Of a stretch of 38,193 nucleotides of DNA, positions 1 to 8,080 are shown piece after piece. The notes under the pieces are model-generated. The model ran no database searches. It worked only from the letters and a program-made list of their open reading frames with translations, and was not told where the DNA came from. Position numbers and translations under genes: made by a program. The stretch covers positions 1-38,193 of the forward strand of contig NZ_JASIAL010000172.1 of the NCBI RefSeq assembly GCF_030042015.1. The letters are read 5' to 3'. Source of the stretch: Trebonia sp030042015. Lineage in GTDB: Bacteria; Actinomycetota; Actinomycetes; Streptosporangiales; Streptosporangiaceae. The first letter of the stretch is position 1, and every line of letters starts with the position of its first letter.

Positions 1-88
1 CGATCAGGCGCGCCGCCTTCACCGTGACCAGCTCGGGGTCGCCGGGGCCGAGCCCGACGCCGTACAGCACCCCGGCTTTCGTGTTCAC
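1..88 (-). CDS. cobI: Precorrin-2 C20-methyltransferase, N-terminal fragment (runs off window)
   Basis: Only the first 29 codons are in the window. They start at a GTG at 88 and read toward base 1. The N-terminus contains LYGVGLGPGDPELVTVKAA, the first glycine-rich loop of tetrapyrrole (corrin/porphyrin) methylases, and this wording is typical of CobI or of the fused CobIJ of actinobacteria. The family methylates precorrin-2 at C20 with S-adenosylmethionine in cobalamin synthesis. The GTG overlaps the TGA of cobH in GTGA, so the two genes are probably translationally coupled. Whether this is CobI alone or a CobI-CobJ fusion cannot be told from this fragment. Confidence 0.85.
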   Translation of the reverse strand, partial: MNTKAGVLYGVGLGPGDPELVTVKAARLI

Positions 89-726
89 TCGGCCTCGCTC
101 GCGATCGCGTTGACGGCGGCGACGGCCATCGCGCTGCCGCCGCGGCGCCCGTGCACCACGAGGTAATCAAGGCCGGATGCCGCCAGCGCCCGCTTCGACT
201 CCGCGGCTCCGACGAAGCCGACCGGGATGCCGATCACCGCCGCCGGCCGCGGCCCGGGCAGGCCCGTGCTTGGCGGCCCGGTGATCTCCAGCAGGCGGAA
301 CAGCGCGGTCGGGGCGTTGCCGATGACCACGACGGCTCCGGCCAGGCGTTCGGCCCAGAGGTCGACCGCGGCGGCCGACCGCGTCGTCCCCAGCTCCGTG
401 GCGAGCGCGACCGCGGCCGGGTCGCGCAGCGTGCAGACCACCTCGTTGCCGGCGGGCAGCCGCGACCGGGTGATCCCGGCGGCGACCATGTGCGCGTCGC
501 ACAGGATCGGCGCGCCGTCCCGCAGCGCGGCCCGCGCCCGCCGGACCAGGCCGGCGCTGTAGGCGATGTCGCGCGGGAGGTCGGTCATGCCGCAGGAGTG
601 GATCATGCGGACGACGACCTGCGCCACGTCGGCCGGGAAACCGGACAGGTCCGCCTCGGCCCTGATCGTGGCGAAGGAGCGGCGGTAGATCTCGGCACCG
701 TCGCGGACGTAGTCAAATTCCGGCAA
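85..726 (-). CDS. cobH: Precorrin-8X methylmutase CobH
   Basis: A 213-residue protein of normal length for CobH/CbiC, which moves a methyl group from C11 to C12 of precorrin-8X to give hydrogenobyrinate. The motif MIHSCGMTDLP is near residue 41, and His43 matches the catalytic histidine known for this family. A glycine-rich stretch (PAAVIGIPVGFVGAAESK) sits in the C-terminal half, as expected for the substrate pocket. The gene lies in an operon: its start overlaps the end of cobG by 14 bases and its stop overlaps the cobI start. Nothing is odd in it. Confidence 0.95.
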   Translation of the reverse strand: MPEFDYVRDGAEIYRRSFATIRAEADLSGFPADVAQVVVRMIHSCGMTDLPRDIAYSAGLVRRARAALRDGAPILCDAHMVAAGITRSRLPAGNEVVCTLRDPAAVALATELGTTRSAAAVDLWAERLAGAVVVIGNAPTALFRLLEITGPPSTGLPGPRPAAVIGIPVGFVGAAESKRALAASGLDYLVVHGRRGGSAMAVAAVNAIASEAE

Positions 727-1915
727 CCTGGTATCCCTCGCTGGTGGCGGTCACGTCGACCTGGGTGGCGGCGGGCCGGCCGCAGTGCCGGGCGCAACCG
801 CTGACGTGCACGATCCGCTCCGGCCAGCGCGCGGCGAACCCTGCCGCGTCGGCCTGCACGTCGGCCAGCGCGCTCGCGCAGCCTGGCCGCCCGGCGCACG
901 CCGTCACCCGCAGCCACGGCGACGCCTCGTCCGTGCCGAACCCGAGGCCGGCCGCGTCCGAGAGCACCCCTGACGCGTCGCGCGGGTGCGGCAGCACCAC
1001 GCTGCGCCACGGGGTGACCCGCGCCGCCCGGCCCGTGAGCCGGTCCGCGACCCAGGTCAGCTGGGCTGAGGTCAGCCTGCCGAGCGGAGCGAGCAGTACG
1101 ACAGACTTCGCACCGCCCCCCGCCGCCGCCTCGCCTGCGACGAGGCCGACGGGCCTGGCGGCCGCGGCCCGGGATTCTTCCCTGGCGGTGGCCAGCCCGA
1201 GGCGGGCCGCCACCGCGGCACGGACCCGGCCGGGGCCGCCCGGCAGGTCGGCGATCCGCCAGGCGGTGCCCCCGAGTTCCGCCCGCAGGTCGAGGAACGC
1301 CTCGGCGCAGGCGAGCATGGCGGCCACGGCACGATCCCGCAGGCCGTCAGGGACGCCACCGCCGGGAGCCTCCCCCGCAGGGGCGGGGCAAGGGACGCGA
1401 AGACCGTTGACGACGGCACCGTCCGGCCGGACCGTCGCGACGACGTCGGCTCCGAGTCCTGCCACGTCGCCGCGCCCGTCGTCGACCGCGAACAGGAACC
1501 GCCCGGACAGCCCCGCGAGGGGCGGCCGCGCGCACAGCGCGGCGTCCAGGCACCGGACGACTTCGGTCAGGTCCGCTCCGGCGTCCAGGCCGGCGAGCGG
1601 TGAGGCGAGCACGTTCCGCACCCGGTCGTGGGGAAGCGACGGGAGCAGCCCCGCCGCGGTGAGCTCGCTGGTCAGCGGGCTTGCGGCGGCCGCCGCGAGC
1701 CCGCGCAGCTGGAGGTTGCCGCGGGAAGTCAGCTCGACCCGCCCGTCGCCGAGCGCGGTCGCGAGCCGGGCGAGCACGCGCAGCTGATCAGCGGAGATCA
1801 GCCCTCCGGGCAGCCGGACCCGCGCCAGCAACCCGTCCGCGGCCTCGCCGAGCCGGACCACGCCAGGGCAGCGGTCCGTCGCTGAGCGGCTGGGGAAAGG
1901 GCTGGTCACGGGCAC
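713..1915 (-). CDS. cobG: Precorrin-3B synthase CobG
   Basis: A 400-residue protein of the nitrite/sulfite reductase ferredoxin-like half-domain family. CobG is the oxygen-dependent enzyme that turns precorrin-3A into precorrin-3B. The signature ELTSRGNLQLRGL is near residue 60. Four cysteines that would hold a 4Fe-4S cluster lie near the C-terminus: C340 and C346 (ACAGRPGC) and C374 and C378 (SGCARHCGRP). Its presence implies the aerobic (late cobalt insertion) route, which agrees with the cobN gene next door. It is first in a leftward operon cobG-cobH-cobI, with the cobN start 137 bases away on the other strand. The start chosen is the ATG at 1915. Confidence 0.93.
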   Translation of the reverse strand: MPVTSPFPSRSATDRCPGVVRLGEAADGLLARVRLPGGLISADQLRVLARLATALGDGRVELTSRGNLQLRGLAAAAASPLTSELTAAGLLPSLPHDRVRNVLASPLAGLDAGADLTEVVRCLDAALCARPPLAGLSGRFLFAVDDGRGDVAGLGADVVATVRPDGAVVNGLRVPCPAPAGEAPGGGVPDGLRDRAVAAMLACAEAFLDLRAELGGTAWRIADLPGGPGRVRAAVAARLGLATAREESRAAAARPVGLVAGEAAAGGGAKSVVLLAPLGRLTSAQLTWVADRLTGRAARVTPWRSVVLPHPRDASGVLSDAAGLGFGTDEASPWLRVTACAGRPGCASALADVQADAAGFAARWPERIVHVSGCARHCGRPAATQVDVTATSEGYQVAGI

Positions 1916-2052
1916 GCCCGGATTCTACGCCGGCGTCCGGCGGCCCGTCTGCCGCGCGGTGGCCGGTTGACGAGCCGCGAGGCACCCGGCTACCGTCCAC
2001 ACTGCGTGACGGCGCCAGGAAGCTGGTGGGAAGCCGGGAGGCTCCAGGTATC
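1916..2052. promoter_or_regulatory. Divergent cobG/cobN intergenic region with possible degenerate B12-riboswitch-like leader
   Basis: This 137-base gap must hold the control signals for both cob operons. Bases 2011-2036 read GGCGCCAGGAAGC, then TGGTGGGAAGCCGG, close to the core of cobalamin riboswitches (GGAA..CCGGTG..AA.CCGG). The part that should follow (CCCGC.ACTG) is not recognisable and would overlap the cobN start. A GGGAGG at 2036-2041 is the likely cobN ribosome binding site. The riboswitch reading is weak; the sequence could be chance in G+C-rich DNA. Confidence 0.3.
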
Positions 2053-5000
2053 GTGATCGTTCTGCTGTCCACCTCGGACACCGACCTGCTGTCGGCCCGC
2101 GCGAGCGGCGCGGGCTACCGGCTCGGCAACCCGGCCCGCCTCGCGGCCGACGATCTGCCCGCGCTGCTCGACGGGGCGACCGTGGCCGTCGTCCGCATCC
2201 TCGGCGGGCGCAGGGCCTGGGCGGACGGCGTGGACGCGGTCCTGGCCTCCGGGGTGCCCGCGGTGGTGCTCGGCGGCGAGCAGGCGCCGGACGCCGAGCT
2301 CATGGAGCTGTCGACGGTGGCGACCGGCATCGTCGCGGAGGCGCACGCCTACCTGGCCCACGGCGGCCCGGAGAATCTGCGGCAGCTCGCGCGGTTCCTG
2401 TCGGACGCGATCGCGCTGACCGGCGAGGGCTTCGACCCGCCGGCGCCGATGCCCTCGTGGGGAGTGCTCGACCGGGGCGCCCGAGGCGCCCGGGGCGCCC
2501 GGCCCGCCAGGGAAACCGCACGCGGCGGTCGGCCGTGCCCGGTCATCGCGATCCTGTACTACCGCGCCCACCATGTCGCGGGAAACACCGGCTTCGTGCA
2601 CGCGCTCGCCGACGCCGTGGAGGCGGCAGGCGGGCAGGCCGTTGCGGTGTTCTGCTCGTCGCTGCGCACCGCCGAGCCGGCGCTGATCGACGCCCTGCGG
2701 GCCGCGGACGCGATCGTCGTGACCGTGCTCGCGGCCGGTGGCCTCGTGCCGGCCGAGGCCGGCGCGGGCGGTGCCGACGAGCAGTGGGACACCGGGGCGC
2801 TGGCCAGCCTCGACGTGCCGATCCTGCAAGGCCTGTGCCTGACCACCTCCCGCGCCCAGTGGGCCGGCAGCGACGAGGGACTGACGCCCCTGGATGCCGC
2901 CACGCAGATCGCGATCCCCGAATTCGACGGCCGCCTCATCACGGTCCCGTTCTCCTTCAAGGAAGTCGGCCCGGACGGCCTCACCAGCTACGTCCCCGAT
3001 CCCGAGCGCACCGCCCGGGTGGCCGGCATCGCCGTCAAGCACGCGGCCCTGCGGCACGTCCCGGCGGCGGAGCGGCGGGTCGCGCTGATGCTCTCGGCCT
3101 ACCCGACCAAGCACGCCCGCATCGGCAACGCGGTCGGCCTTGACACCCCGGCCTCGGTCGTCGCCCTGCTGGCCGCGATGCGGGACGCGGGCTACACGGT
3201 GTCTTCCGGCGCGGGCGGCGGCGAACTCCCTGGGGTGGCCGACCGGAACGGCGACGCGCTCATCCACGCGATCATCGCCGCCGGTGGCCAGGATGAGGAC
3301 TGGCTCACCGCCGGGCAGCTTCAGGGCAACCCGGTCCGGATCCGCGCGGCGGACTACCGAGCGTGGTTCGCCACCCTCGACCCGCGCCTGCGCGAGGCCG
3401 TCACCGGGCACTGGGGCGAGCCGCCGGGCGAGCTGTTCACCGACCGCAGCCGGGACCCGGACGGTGAGATCGTGCTTGCCGCGCTGCGCGCGGGCAACGT
3501 CGCGGTGCTGGTGCAGCCGCCGCGCGGGTTCGGCGCGAACCCGGTCTCGATCTACCACGACCCCGACCTGCCGCCGAGCCACCACTACCTGGCCGCCTAT
3601 CGCTGGCTGCGCGAGGAGTTCGGCGCGCACGCGGTCGTGCACGTCGGCAAGCACGGCAACCTGGAGTGGCTGCCAGGCAAGACCGCCGGGATGTCGGCCG
3701 CCTGCGGCGCGGACGCGGCGATCGGCGACATCCCGCTGATCTACCCGTTCCTGGTCAACGACCCCGGCGAGGGCACGCAGGCCAAGCGCCGCGCGCACGC
3801 CACCCTGATCGGGCACCTGGTGCCGCCGATGGCGCGCGCGGAAAGCTACGGCGACATCGCCCGTCTTGAGCAGCTGATGGACGAGCACGCGCAGATCGCC
3901 GCGATGGACCCGGCGAAGCTGCCCGCGATCCGCGCCCAGATCTGGACGCTGATCCAGGCCGCCAGGCTCGACCATGACCTGGGACTGGACGAGCGGCCGC
4001 ACGACGCGGAATTCGCCGACTTCCTGCTGCACGTCGACGGCTGGCTGTGCGAGATCAAGGACGCCCAGATCCGCGACGGGCTGCACGTCCTTGGGTCCGC
4101 GCCGGAAGGAGCGGACCGCGTGAACCTGGTGCTCGCCATCCTGCGCGCCAGGCAGATGTGGGGCGGCCGGGCGCAAGCCCTGCCCGGCCTGCGCGAGGCG
4201 CTCGGCTACGCCGAGCGCTCGGGCGACCGCGAGGCGGCCGACGCGGCCGAAGCCCGGGCCCGGGCGCTCGTCGAGGCGATGGAGGCCGCGGGCTGGGATC
4301 CTGCCGCGATTGGCGGCATCGCCGGGGACGCGCCCGCGGCGGTCGCGGACGTGCTCGCGTTCGCCGCCACCGAGGTCGTGCCCAGGCTCGCCCGGACGCG
4401 CGAAGAGATCACCAGCACGCTGCACGCGCTCGACGGCGGGTTCGTCCCGGCCGGCCCGAGCGGCTCACCGCTGCGCGGCCTGGTGAACGTGCTCCCGACC
4501 GGCCGGAACTTCTACTCCGTCGACCCCCGCGCCGTCCCGTCCCGGCTGGCCTGCGAGACCGGCCAGGCGATGGCCGACTCCCTGCTCCAGCGGTACCTGG
4601 CCGACACCGGGACGTACCCGGAGTCGGTGGGCCTGTCGGTGTGGGGCACCGCCGCGATGCGGACCTCCGGCGACGACGTCGCCGAGGTGCTCGCGCTGCT
4701 CGGCGTCCGGCCGGCCTGGGACGAGGCGTCCCGCCGCGTCAACGGGCTCGACCCGGTGCCGCTCGCCGAGCTCGGCAGGCCGCGAATCGACGTCACCGTC
4801 CGGATCAGCGGCTTCTTCCGCGACGCCTTCCCGCACGTGGTCACGATGCTCGACGACGCCGTCCGGCTCGTCGCCGGGCTTGACGAGCCCGACGAGGCGA
4901 ACTACGTCCGCGCCCACGCGCGCGCGGACCTCGCCGTCCACGGCGACGAGCGCCGGGCGACCACCCGGATCTTCGGCTCAAGGCCCGGCGCGTACGGCGC

Positions 5001-5682
5001 CGGGCTGCTGCCGCTGATCGACGCGCGGAACTGGCGCGACGACGCCGACCTGGCCGAGGTCTACGCGGCCTGGGGCGGCTTCGCCTACGGCCGCGACCTG
5101 CACGGCCGCGAGGCCCGCGCGGACATGGAGACGTCCTACCGGCGGATCGCGGTCGCCGCGCACAACACCGACACCCTCGAGCACGACATCGCCGACTCCG
5201 ACGACTACTTCCAGTACCACGGCGGCATGATCGCGACCGTCCGGGCGCTGACCGGCCACTCCCCCCGCGCCTACATCGGCGACTCCACCCGCCCCGATAC
5301 CGTCCGCACCCGGTCGCTGTCGGAGGAGACCGCCCGCGTGTTCCGCGCCCGGGTCGTCAACCCGCGCTGGGTCGAGGCGATGAAACGGCACGGCTACAAG
5401 GGCGCGTTCGAGCTCGCCGCCACCGTGGACTACCTGTTCGGCTACGACGCCACGGCAGGCGTGGTCGAGGACTGGATGTACGACAAGCTCACCCAGGCCT
5501 ACGTGCTTGACGAGTCGATGCGGGAGTTCTTCGCCGCGTCCAACCCGTGGGCGCTGCACGGCATCGCCGAACGGCTGCTTGAGGCCGCCGACCGCAAGCT
5601 ATGGGACACCCCGGACCCGCAGACCCTCGCCGCGCTCCGCCAGGTCTACCTGGAGACCGAGGGCGACCTCGAAGACAGGTAG
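2053..5682 (+). CDS. cobN: Cobaltochelatase large subunit CobN
   Basis: A 1209-residue protein. CobN is the large subunit of the ATP-dependent aerobic cobaltochelatase (with CobS and CobT, not in this window) that inserts Co2+ into hydrogenobyrinic acid a,c-diamide. The frame is open further upstream, but the family begins with IVLLSTSDTDLLSARASGA, which fixes the start at GTG 2053, 11 bases after GGGAGG. The conserved CobN/ChlH motif HVGKHGNLEWLPGK begins at residue 530. Typical C-terminal blocks are present, such as SNPWALHGIAERLLEAADRKLW near the end. Length and motifs are normal, so the gene looks intact. It diverges from cobG and is followed by a riboswitch-controlled transporter. Confidence 0.95.
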   Translation: MIVLLSTSDTDLLSARASGAGYRLGNPARLAADDLPALLDGATVAVVRILGGRRAWADGVDAVLASGVPAVVLGGEQAPDAELMELSTVATGIVAEAHAYLAHGGPENLRQLARFLSDAIALTGEGFDPPAPMPSWGVLDRGARGARGARPARETARGGRPCPVIAILYYRAHHVAGNTGFVHALADAVEAAGGQAVAVFCSSLRTAEPALIDALRAADAIVVTVLAAGGLVPAEAGAGGADEQWDTGALASLDVPILQGLCLTTSRAQWAGSDEGLTPLDAATQIAIPEFDGRLITVPFSFKEVGPDGLTSYVPDPERTARVAGIAVKHAALRHVPAAERRVALMLSAYPTKHARIGNAVGLDTPASVVALLAAMRDAGYTVSSGAGGGELPGVADRNGDALIHAIIAAGGQDEDWLTAGQLQGNPVRIRAADYRAWFATLDPRLREAVTGHWGEPPGELFTDRSRDPDGEIVLAALRAGNVAVLVQPPRGFGANPVSIYHDPDLPPSHHYLAAYRWLREEFGAHAVVHVGKHGNLEWLPGKTAGMSAACGADAAIGDIPLIYPFLVNDPGEGTQAKRRAHATLIGHLVPPMARAESYGDIARLEQLMDEHAQIAAMDPAKLPAIRAQIWTLIQAARLDHDLGLDERPHDAEFADFLLHVDGWLCEIKDAQIRDGLHVLGSAPEGADRVNLVLAILRARQMWGGRAQALPGLREALGYAERSGDREAADAAEARARALVEAMEAAGWDPAAIGGIAGDAPAAVADVLAFAATEVVPRLARTREEITSTLHALDGGFVPAGPSGSPLRGLVNVLPTGRNFYSVDPRAVPSRLACETGQAMADSLLQRYLADTGTYPESVGLSVWGTAAMRTSGDDVAEVLALLGVRPAWDEASRRVNGLDPVPLAELGRPRIDVTVRISGFFRDAFPHVVTMLDDAVRLVAGLDEPDEANYVRAHARADLAVHGDERRATTRIFGSRPGAYGAGLLPLIDARNWRDDADLAEVYAAWGGFAYGRDLHGREARADMETSYRRIAVAAHNTDTLEHDIADSDDYFQYHGGMIATVRALTGHSPRAYIGDSTRPDTVRTRSLSEETARVFRARVVNPRWVEAMKRHGYKGAFELAATVDYLFGYDATAGVVEDWMYDKLTQAYVLDESMREFFAASNPWALHGIAERLLEAADRKLWDTPDPQTLAALRQVYLETEGDLEDR

Positions 5683-5704
5683 CGAGCCGCCAGGGCGCGG
5701 CGGG

Positions 5705-5728
5705 CGGCACGGCGGCACGGCGGCACGG
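5705..5728. repeat. Three perfect tandem copies of CGGCACGG
   Basis: The 8-mer CGGCACGG occurs three times in direct, gapless succession just after the cobN stop and before the transporter promoter. Slippage repeats of this kind are common in G+C-rich intergenic DNA. No function is apparent. Confidence 0.8.
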
Positions 5729-5746
5729 CACCAGCGCTGTGAGAAC

Positions 5747-5773
5747 TTGACGGCATGCGGTCCGTTTTATACG
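5747..5773 (+). promoter_or_regulatory. Probable promoter of the riboswitch-btuCDF transcript
   Basis: TTGACG at 5747-5752 is followed 15 bases later by TATACG at 5768-5773, immediately upstream of the riboswitch. The -35 matches the housekeeping consensus in five of six bases; the spacer is slightly short. The position fits a start just ahead of the aptamer. Confidence 0.45.
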
Positions 5774-5905
5774 GTGCCCATGTCCCCGGGAACGGCCCGG
5801 GGGGACAGCCAGCCCAGCGAAGTCCGGTGCGAATCCGGCACTGTCCCGCAACGGTGAAGCCCCTGTCAGGGGACGAGTCCGGTCGCCTGGCCTGGCCTGT
5901 CACGC
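5771..5905 (+). promoter_or_regulatory. Cobalamin (adenosylcobalamin) riboswitch
   Basis: The aptamer core is unmistakable: AGTCCGGTGCGAATCCGGC followed by ACTGTCCCGCAACGGTGA at about 5820-5857. Further on, GAGTCCGGTCGCCTGGCC at about 5874-5891 corresponds to the 3' conserved arm. The 5' region has a strong hairpin around GTCCCCGGG and CCCGGGGGGAC. Known members shut down B12 uptake and synthesis genes when adenosylcobalamin is bound. Here it precedes an ABC importer. The edges are estimated. Confidence 0.93.
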
Positions 5906-5978
5906 GAACAGGAGTCCTCGGAGGAAGGGCGGTTCGCTGCGAGGCCCGGTCGCCGGACTTTCGCAGAGACTCTCTTCG

Positions 5979-5999
5979 TCCTCCGCCTCATCAGGAGGA
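5979..5999 (+). promoter_or_regulatory. Hairpin hiding the Shine-Dalgarno; likely riboswitch expression platform
   Basis: TCCTCC at 5979-5984 can pair perfectly with GGAGGA at 5994-5999, which is the strong ribosome binding site for the ATG at 6006. An upstream CGGAGGA at 5919-5925 can pair instead with TCCTCCG at 5979-5985 and would free that site. Two exclusive pairings downstream of an aptamer are the usual design of a translational switch. The pairings are seen in the sequence; their use is inferred. Confidence 0.55.
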
Positions 6000-6005
6000 T
6001 GATTC

Positions 6006-6071
6006 ATGACACACTCGGCTGCCGGCTCCCCGTTGCGCGCCAACGGCTCCGCGGTGTCGTCCGGCGACTGA
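6006..6071 (+). CDS. 21-codon leader ORF, in frame with btuC
   Basis: ATG 6006 follows AGGAGGA by 6 bases, the best ribosome binding site in the region. It reads MTHSAAGSPLRANGSAVSSGD and stops at TGA 6069-6071. The frame is the same as that of btuC, whose ATG lies 15 bases later without any Shine-Dalgarno. Either this is a short leader peptide whose translation carries ribosomes to btuC, or it is the original N-terminus of btuC cut off by a nonsense change. Its position directly behind the hairpin that hides its binding site suggests the riboswitch acts through it. Confidence 0.5.
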   Translation: MTHSAAGSPLRANGSAVSSGD

Positions 6072-6086
6072 GCCCGGCTCGCCGCG

Positions 6087-7190
6087 ATGTTCACCCGGCA
6101 CCATGAGCGGACCGGCCTGGCCCGGCCCGCTTTCCGGCCCGCGGGGCCGGCGAGCCGGCGGCGGGAACGCGTGCCGCTAGCGGTCGTCCTCGCCGCCTGC
6201 GCGGTGCTGCTCGTGGTGACGATGACGCTCGGTGTGGGCATCGGGTCGGTCCCGCTCAGCCCGGTGGCGGTCTGGGACGTGGTGGCTGGCGGCCTGGCCG
6301 GCCATCAGGAGAACACGGTCGCCGGGATCATCGTCTGGCAGATCCGGCTGCCCCGGGTGCTGTTGGCGGCCGTCGTCGGCGCGGCGCTCACCACCGCGGG
6401 CTCGGTCGTGCAGGTGCTGGTCCGCAACGCGCTGGCGGATCCCTTCCTGCTGGGCGTGTCGTCGGGTGCCAGCGTCGGCGCTACCGCCGTGCTGCTGCTT
6501 GGCGCGTTCGCCTCGCTCGGCGTGTGGGCGATCTCGGTCGGCAGCGTGCTTGGCGCGCTGGCCGCGATGGCGGCGGTGTTCCTGGTCTCCAGGTCCGGCT
6601 CTGGGCTGTCTCCCACGCAGCTCATCCTGTGCGGGGTCGTGCTCTCCGCGCTGTTCGAATCGGTGACCAGCTTCCTGATCTTCCGCGGGAACCCGCAGGC
6701 GACACAGTCGGTGCTGTTCTGGCTGCTCGGCTCGTTCGGGCTGGCCAGCTGGGACCAGCTGCCGATCCCGCTGGTAACGCTCGCGGCGGCGATGGTCTAC
6801 CTGCTAGCGCACGGCCGGACACTGAACGCGCTGGCCATGGGCGCCGAGCCGGCCGCGTCGCTGGGTGTGGACGTGCGGCGGCTGCGCCGGAACTTGTTCC
6901 TCGTGACCTCGCTGATCGCCGGGGTCGCGGTCGCGGTGAGCGGGGTGATCGGATTTGTCGGCCTGGTCGTGCCGCACATCGTCCGCCTCGTCGTCGGATC
7001 CGACCATCGCCGGGTCCTGCCGGCCGGCGTGCTGTTCGGCGCCTCCTTCATGGTCCTCGGCGACCTGCTGGCCCGCACGATCGTCGCCCCGCAGGAGATG
7101 CCGATCGGGGTCATCACGGCGTTCATCGGCGCGCCCACGCTCATCGTGCTCATCCGCCGCCGCCCCTACCTGTACGGCGCGACCCAATGA
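6087..7190 (+). CDS. btuC: FecCD/BtuC-family ABC transporter permease (corrinoid uptake)
   Basis: A 367-residue membrane protein with about nine to ten hydrophobic segments after a basic N-terminus of roughly 30 residues. Family motifs include IRLPRVLLAAVVGAALTTAG (the FecCD entry motif), NALADPFLLGVSSGASVGA, and GFVGLVVPHIVRLVVGSDHR before the last segments. BtuC dimers form the inner-membrane channel for vitamin B12; FecD and siderophore permeases are close relatives. The B12 riboswitch upstream favours a corrinoid or cobalt-chelate substrate. Start ATG 6087 has no evident ribosome binding site and is probably reached by coupling from the leader ORF. The end overlaps the ATPase gene by 4 bases. 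Confidence 0.88.
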   Translation: MFTRHHERTGLARPAFRPAGPASRRRERVPLAVVLAACAVLLVVTMTLGVGIGSVPLSPVAVWDVVAGGLAGHQENTVAGIIVWQIRLPRVLLAAVVGAALTTAGSVVQVLVRNALADPFLLGVSSGASVGATAVLLLGAFASLGVWAISVGSVLGALAAMAAVFLVSRSGSGLSPTQLILCGVVLSALFESVTSFLIFRGNPQATQSVLFWLLGSFGLASWDQLPIPLVTLAAAMVYLLAHGRTLNALAMGAEPAASLGVDVRRLRRNLFLVTSLIAGVAVAVSGVIGFVGLVVPHIVRLVVGSDHRRVLPAGVLFGASFMVLGDLLARTIVAPQEMPIGVITAFIGAPTLIVLIRRRPYLYGATQ

Positions 7191-8080
7191 GCCTGCAGCT
7201 GGAAGGCCTGGCGGTCGACATATCCGGGCGCAGGATCGTCACCGGAGTCGACCTGGCCGTCCGCGACCACGAATTCGCCGGCCTGGTGGGGCCGAACGGG
7301 AGCGGTAAGTCCACGATCCTCAAGGCGATTTACCGGGTGCACCGGCCGTCCGCCGGGCGGGTGCTGCTTGACGGAACAGACCTGCTGTCGCTGCGCCCGA
7401 AGGAGGCGGCGCGGCGCATCGCGGTGGTCGCGCAGGAGTCGACCAGCGAGTTCGATTTCACCGTCAGGGAGATCGTGATGATCGGCCGCACGCCGCACAA
7501 GCGGTCCTTCGACGGCGACACCGCCGCCGACCGCGGCATCGTCGACCAGGCGATCGAGCGCGTCGGCTGCGAGCGGCTGGCCTACCGCCGCTTCAACGAC
7601 CTGTCCGGCGGCGAGAAGCAGCTCGTCCTCATCGCCCGTGCGCTGGCCCAGGAGGCCGACCACCTGATCCTGGACGAGCCCACCAACCAGCTCGACATCC
7701 ACCATCAAGTGGAGATCCTCGAACTCGTCGCCGGACTCGGCGTCACCGTGCTGGCGGCCCTGCATGACCTGAGCCTCGCCGCGTTGTTCTGCCGCAGCAT
7801 CCATGTGCTGCACGCCGGCCGGGTGGTGACGAGCGGCCCGCCCGGCGCCGTGCTCACGCCCGAGACGATCCGCGCGGCCTACGGCGCCGATGTCCTGGTC
7901 ATCGAGCATCCCGACACAGGGACGCCGCACCTGATCCCGCGCCGCGTTCAGCCCGCCACCCGAAAGGATCCCAGTGCATCACAACCACGGTTCCCGGCAC
8001 ACCGCCCGGCAGCGGGCCAGCCGCAACCTGACCGCGTTCACGGCGCTGCTCGCCCTCCTCGGCCTGGCGGCCTGCAGTAG
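7187..8080 (+). CDS. btuD: ABC transporter ATPase (BtuD/FecE family)
   Basis: A 297-residue ATPase starting at ATG 7187, which overlaps the permease stop in ATGA. Walker A GPNGSGKST is at 35-43, signature LSGGEKQ at 139-145, Walker B LILDEP at 160-165, and the H-loop histidine (ALHDLS) at 193. Its job is to power the permease dimer from the cytoplasmic side. The homologous part ends near residue 260. The last 35 or so residues are Pro/Arg-rich and arise because the frame runs 107 bases into the lipoprotein gene. That tail is likely non-functional or a sign that the original stop was lost. Confidence 0.9.
   Translation: MSLQLEGLAVDISGRRIVTGVDLAVRDHEFAGLVGPNGSGKSTILKAIYRVHRPSAGRVLLDGTDLLSLRPKEAARRIAVVAQESTSEFDFTVREIVMIGRTPHKRSFDGDTAADRGIVDQAIERVGCERLAYRRFNDLSGGEKQLVLIARALAQEADHLILDEPTNQLDIHHQVEILELVAGLGVTVLAALHDLSLAALFCRSIHVLHAGRVVTSGPPGAVLTPETIRAAYGADVLVIEHPDTGTPHLIPRRVQPATRKDPSASQPRFPAHRPAAGQPQPDRVHGAARPPRPGGLQ

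Noticed and set aside
1990..4425. An 811-codon open frame on the minus strand opposite cobN
   Set aside because: Its translation is Arg/Gly/Val-rich without motifs and lies fully under a well-conserved cobN; it is a shadow of G+C-rich coding DNA.
5705..5728. CGGCACGG repeats as a CRISPR array
   Set aside because: Repeats are 8 bases with no spacers and no cas genes are present.
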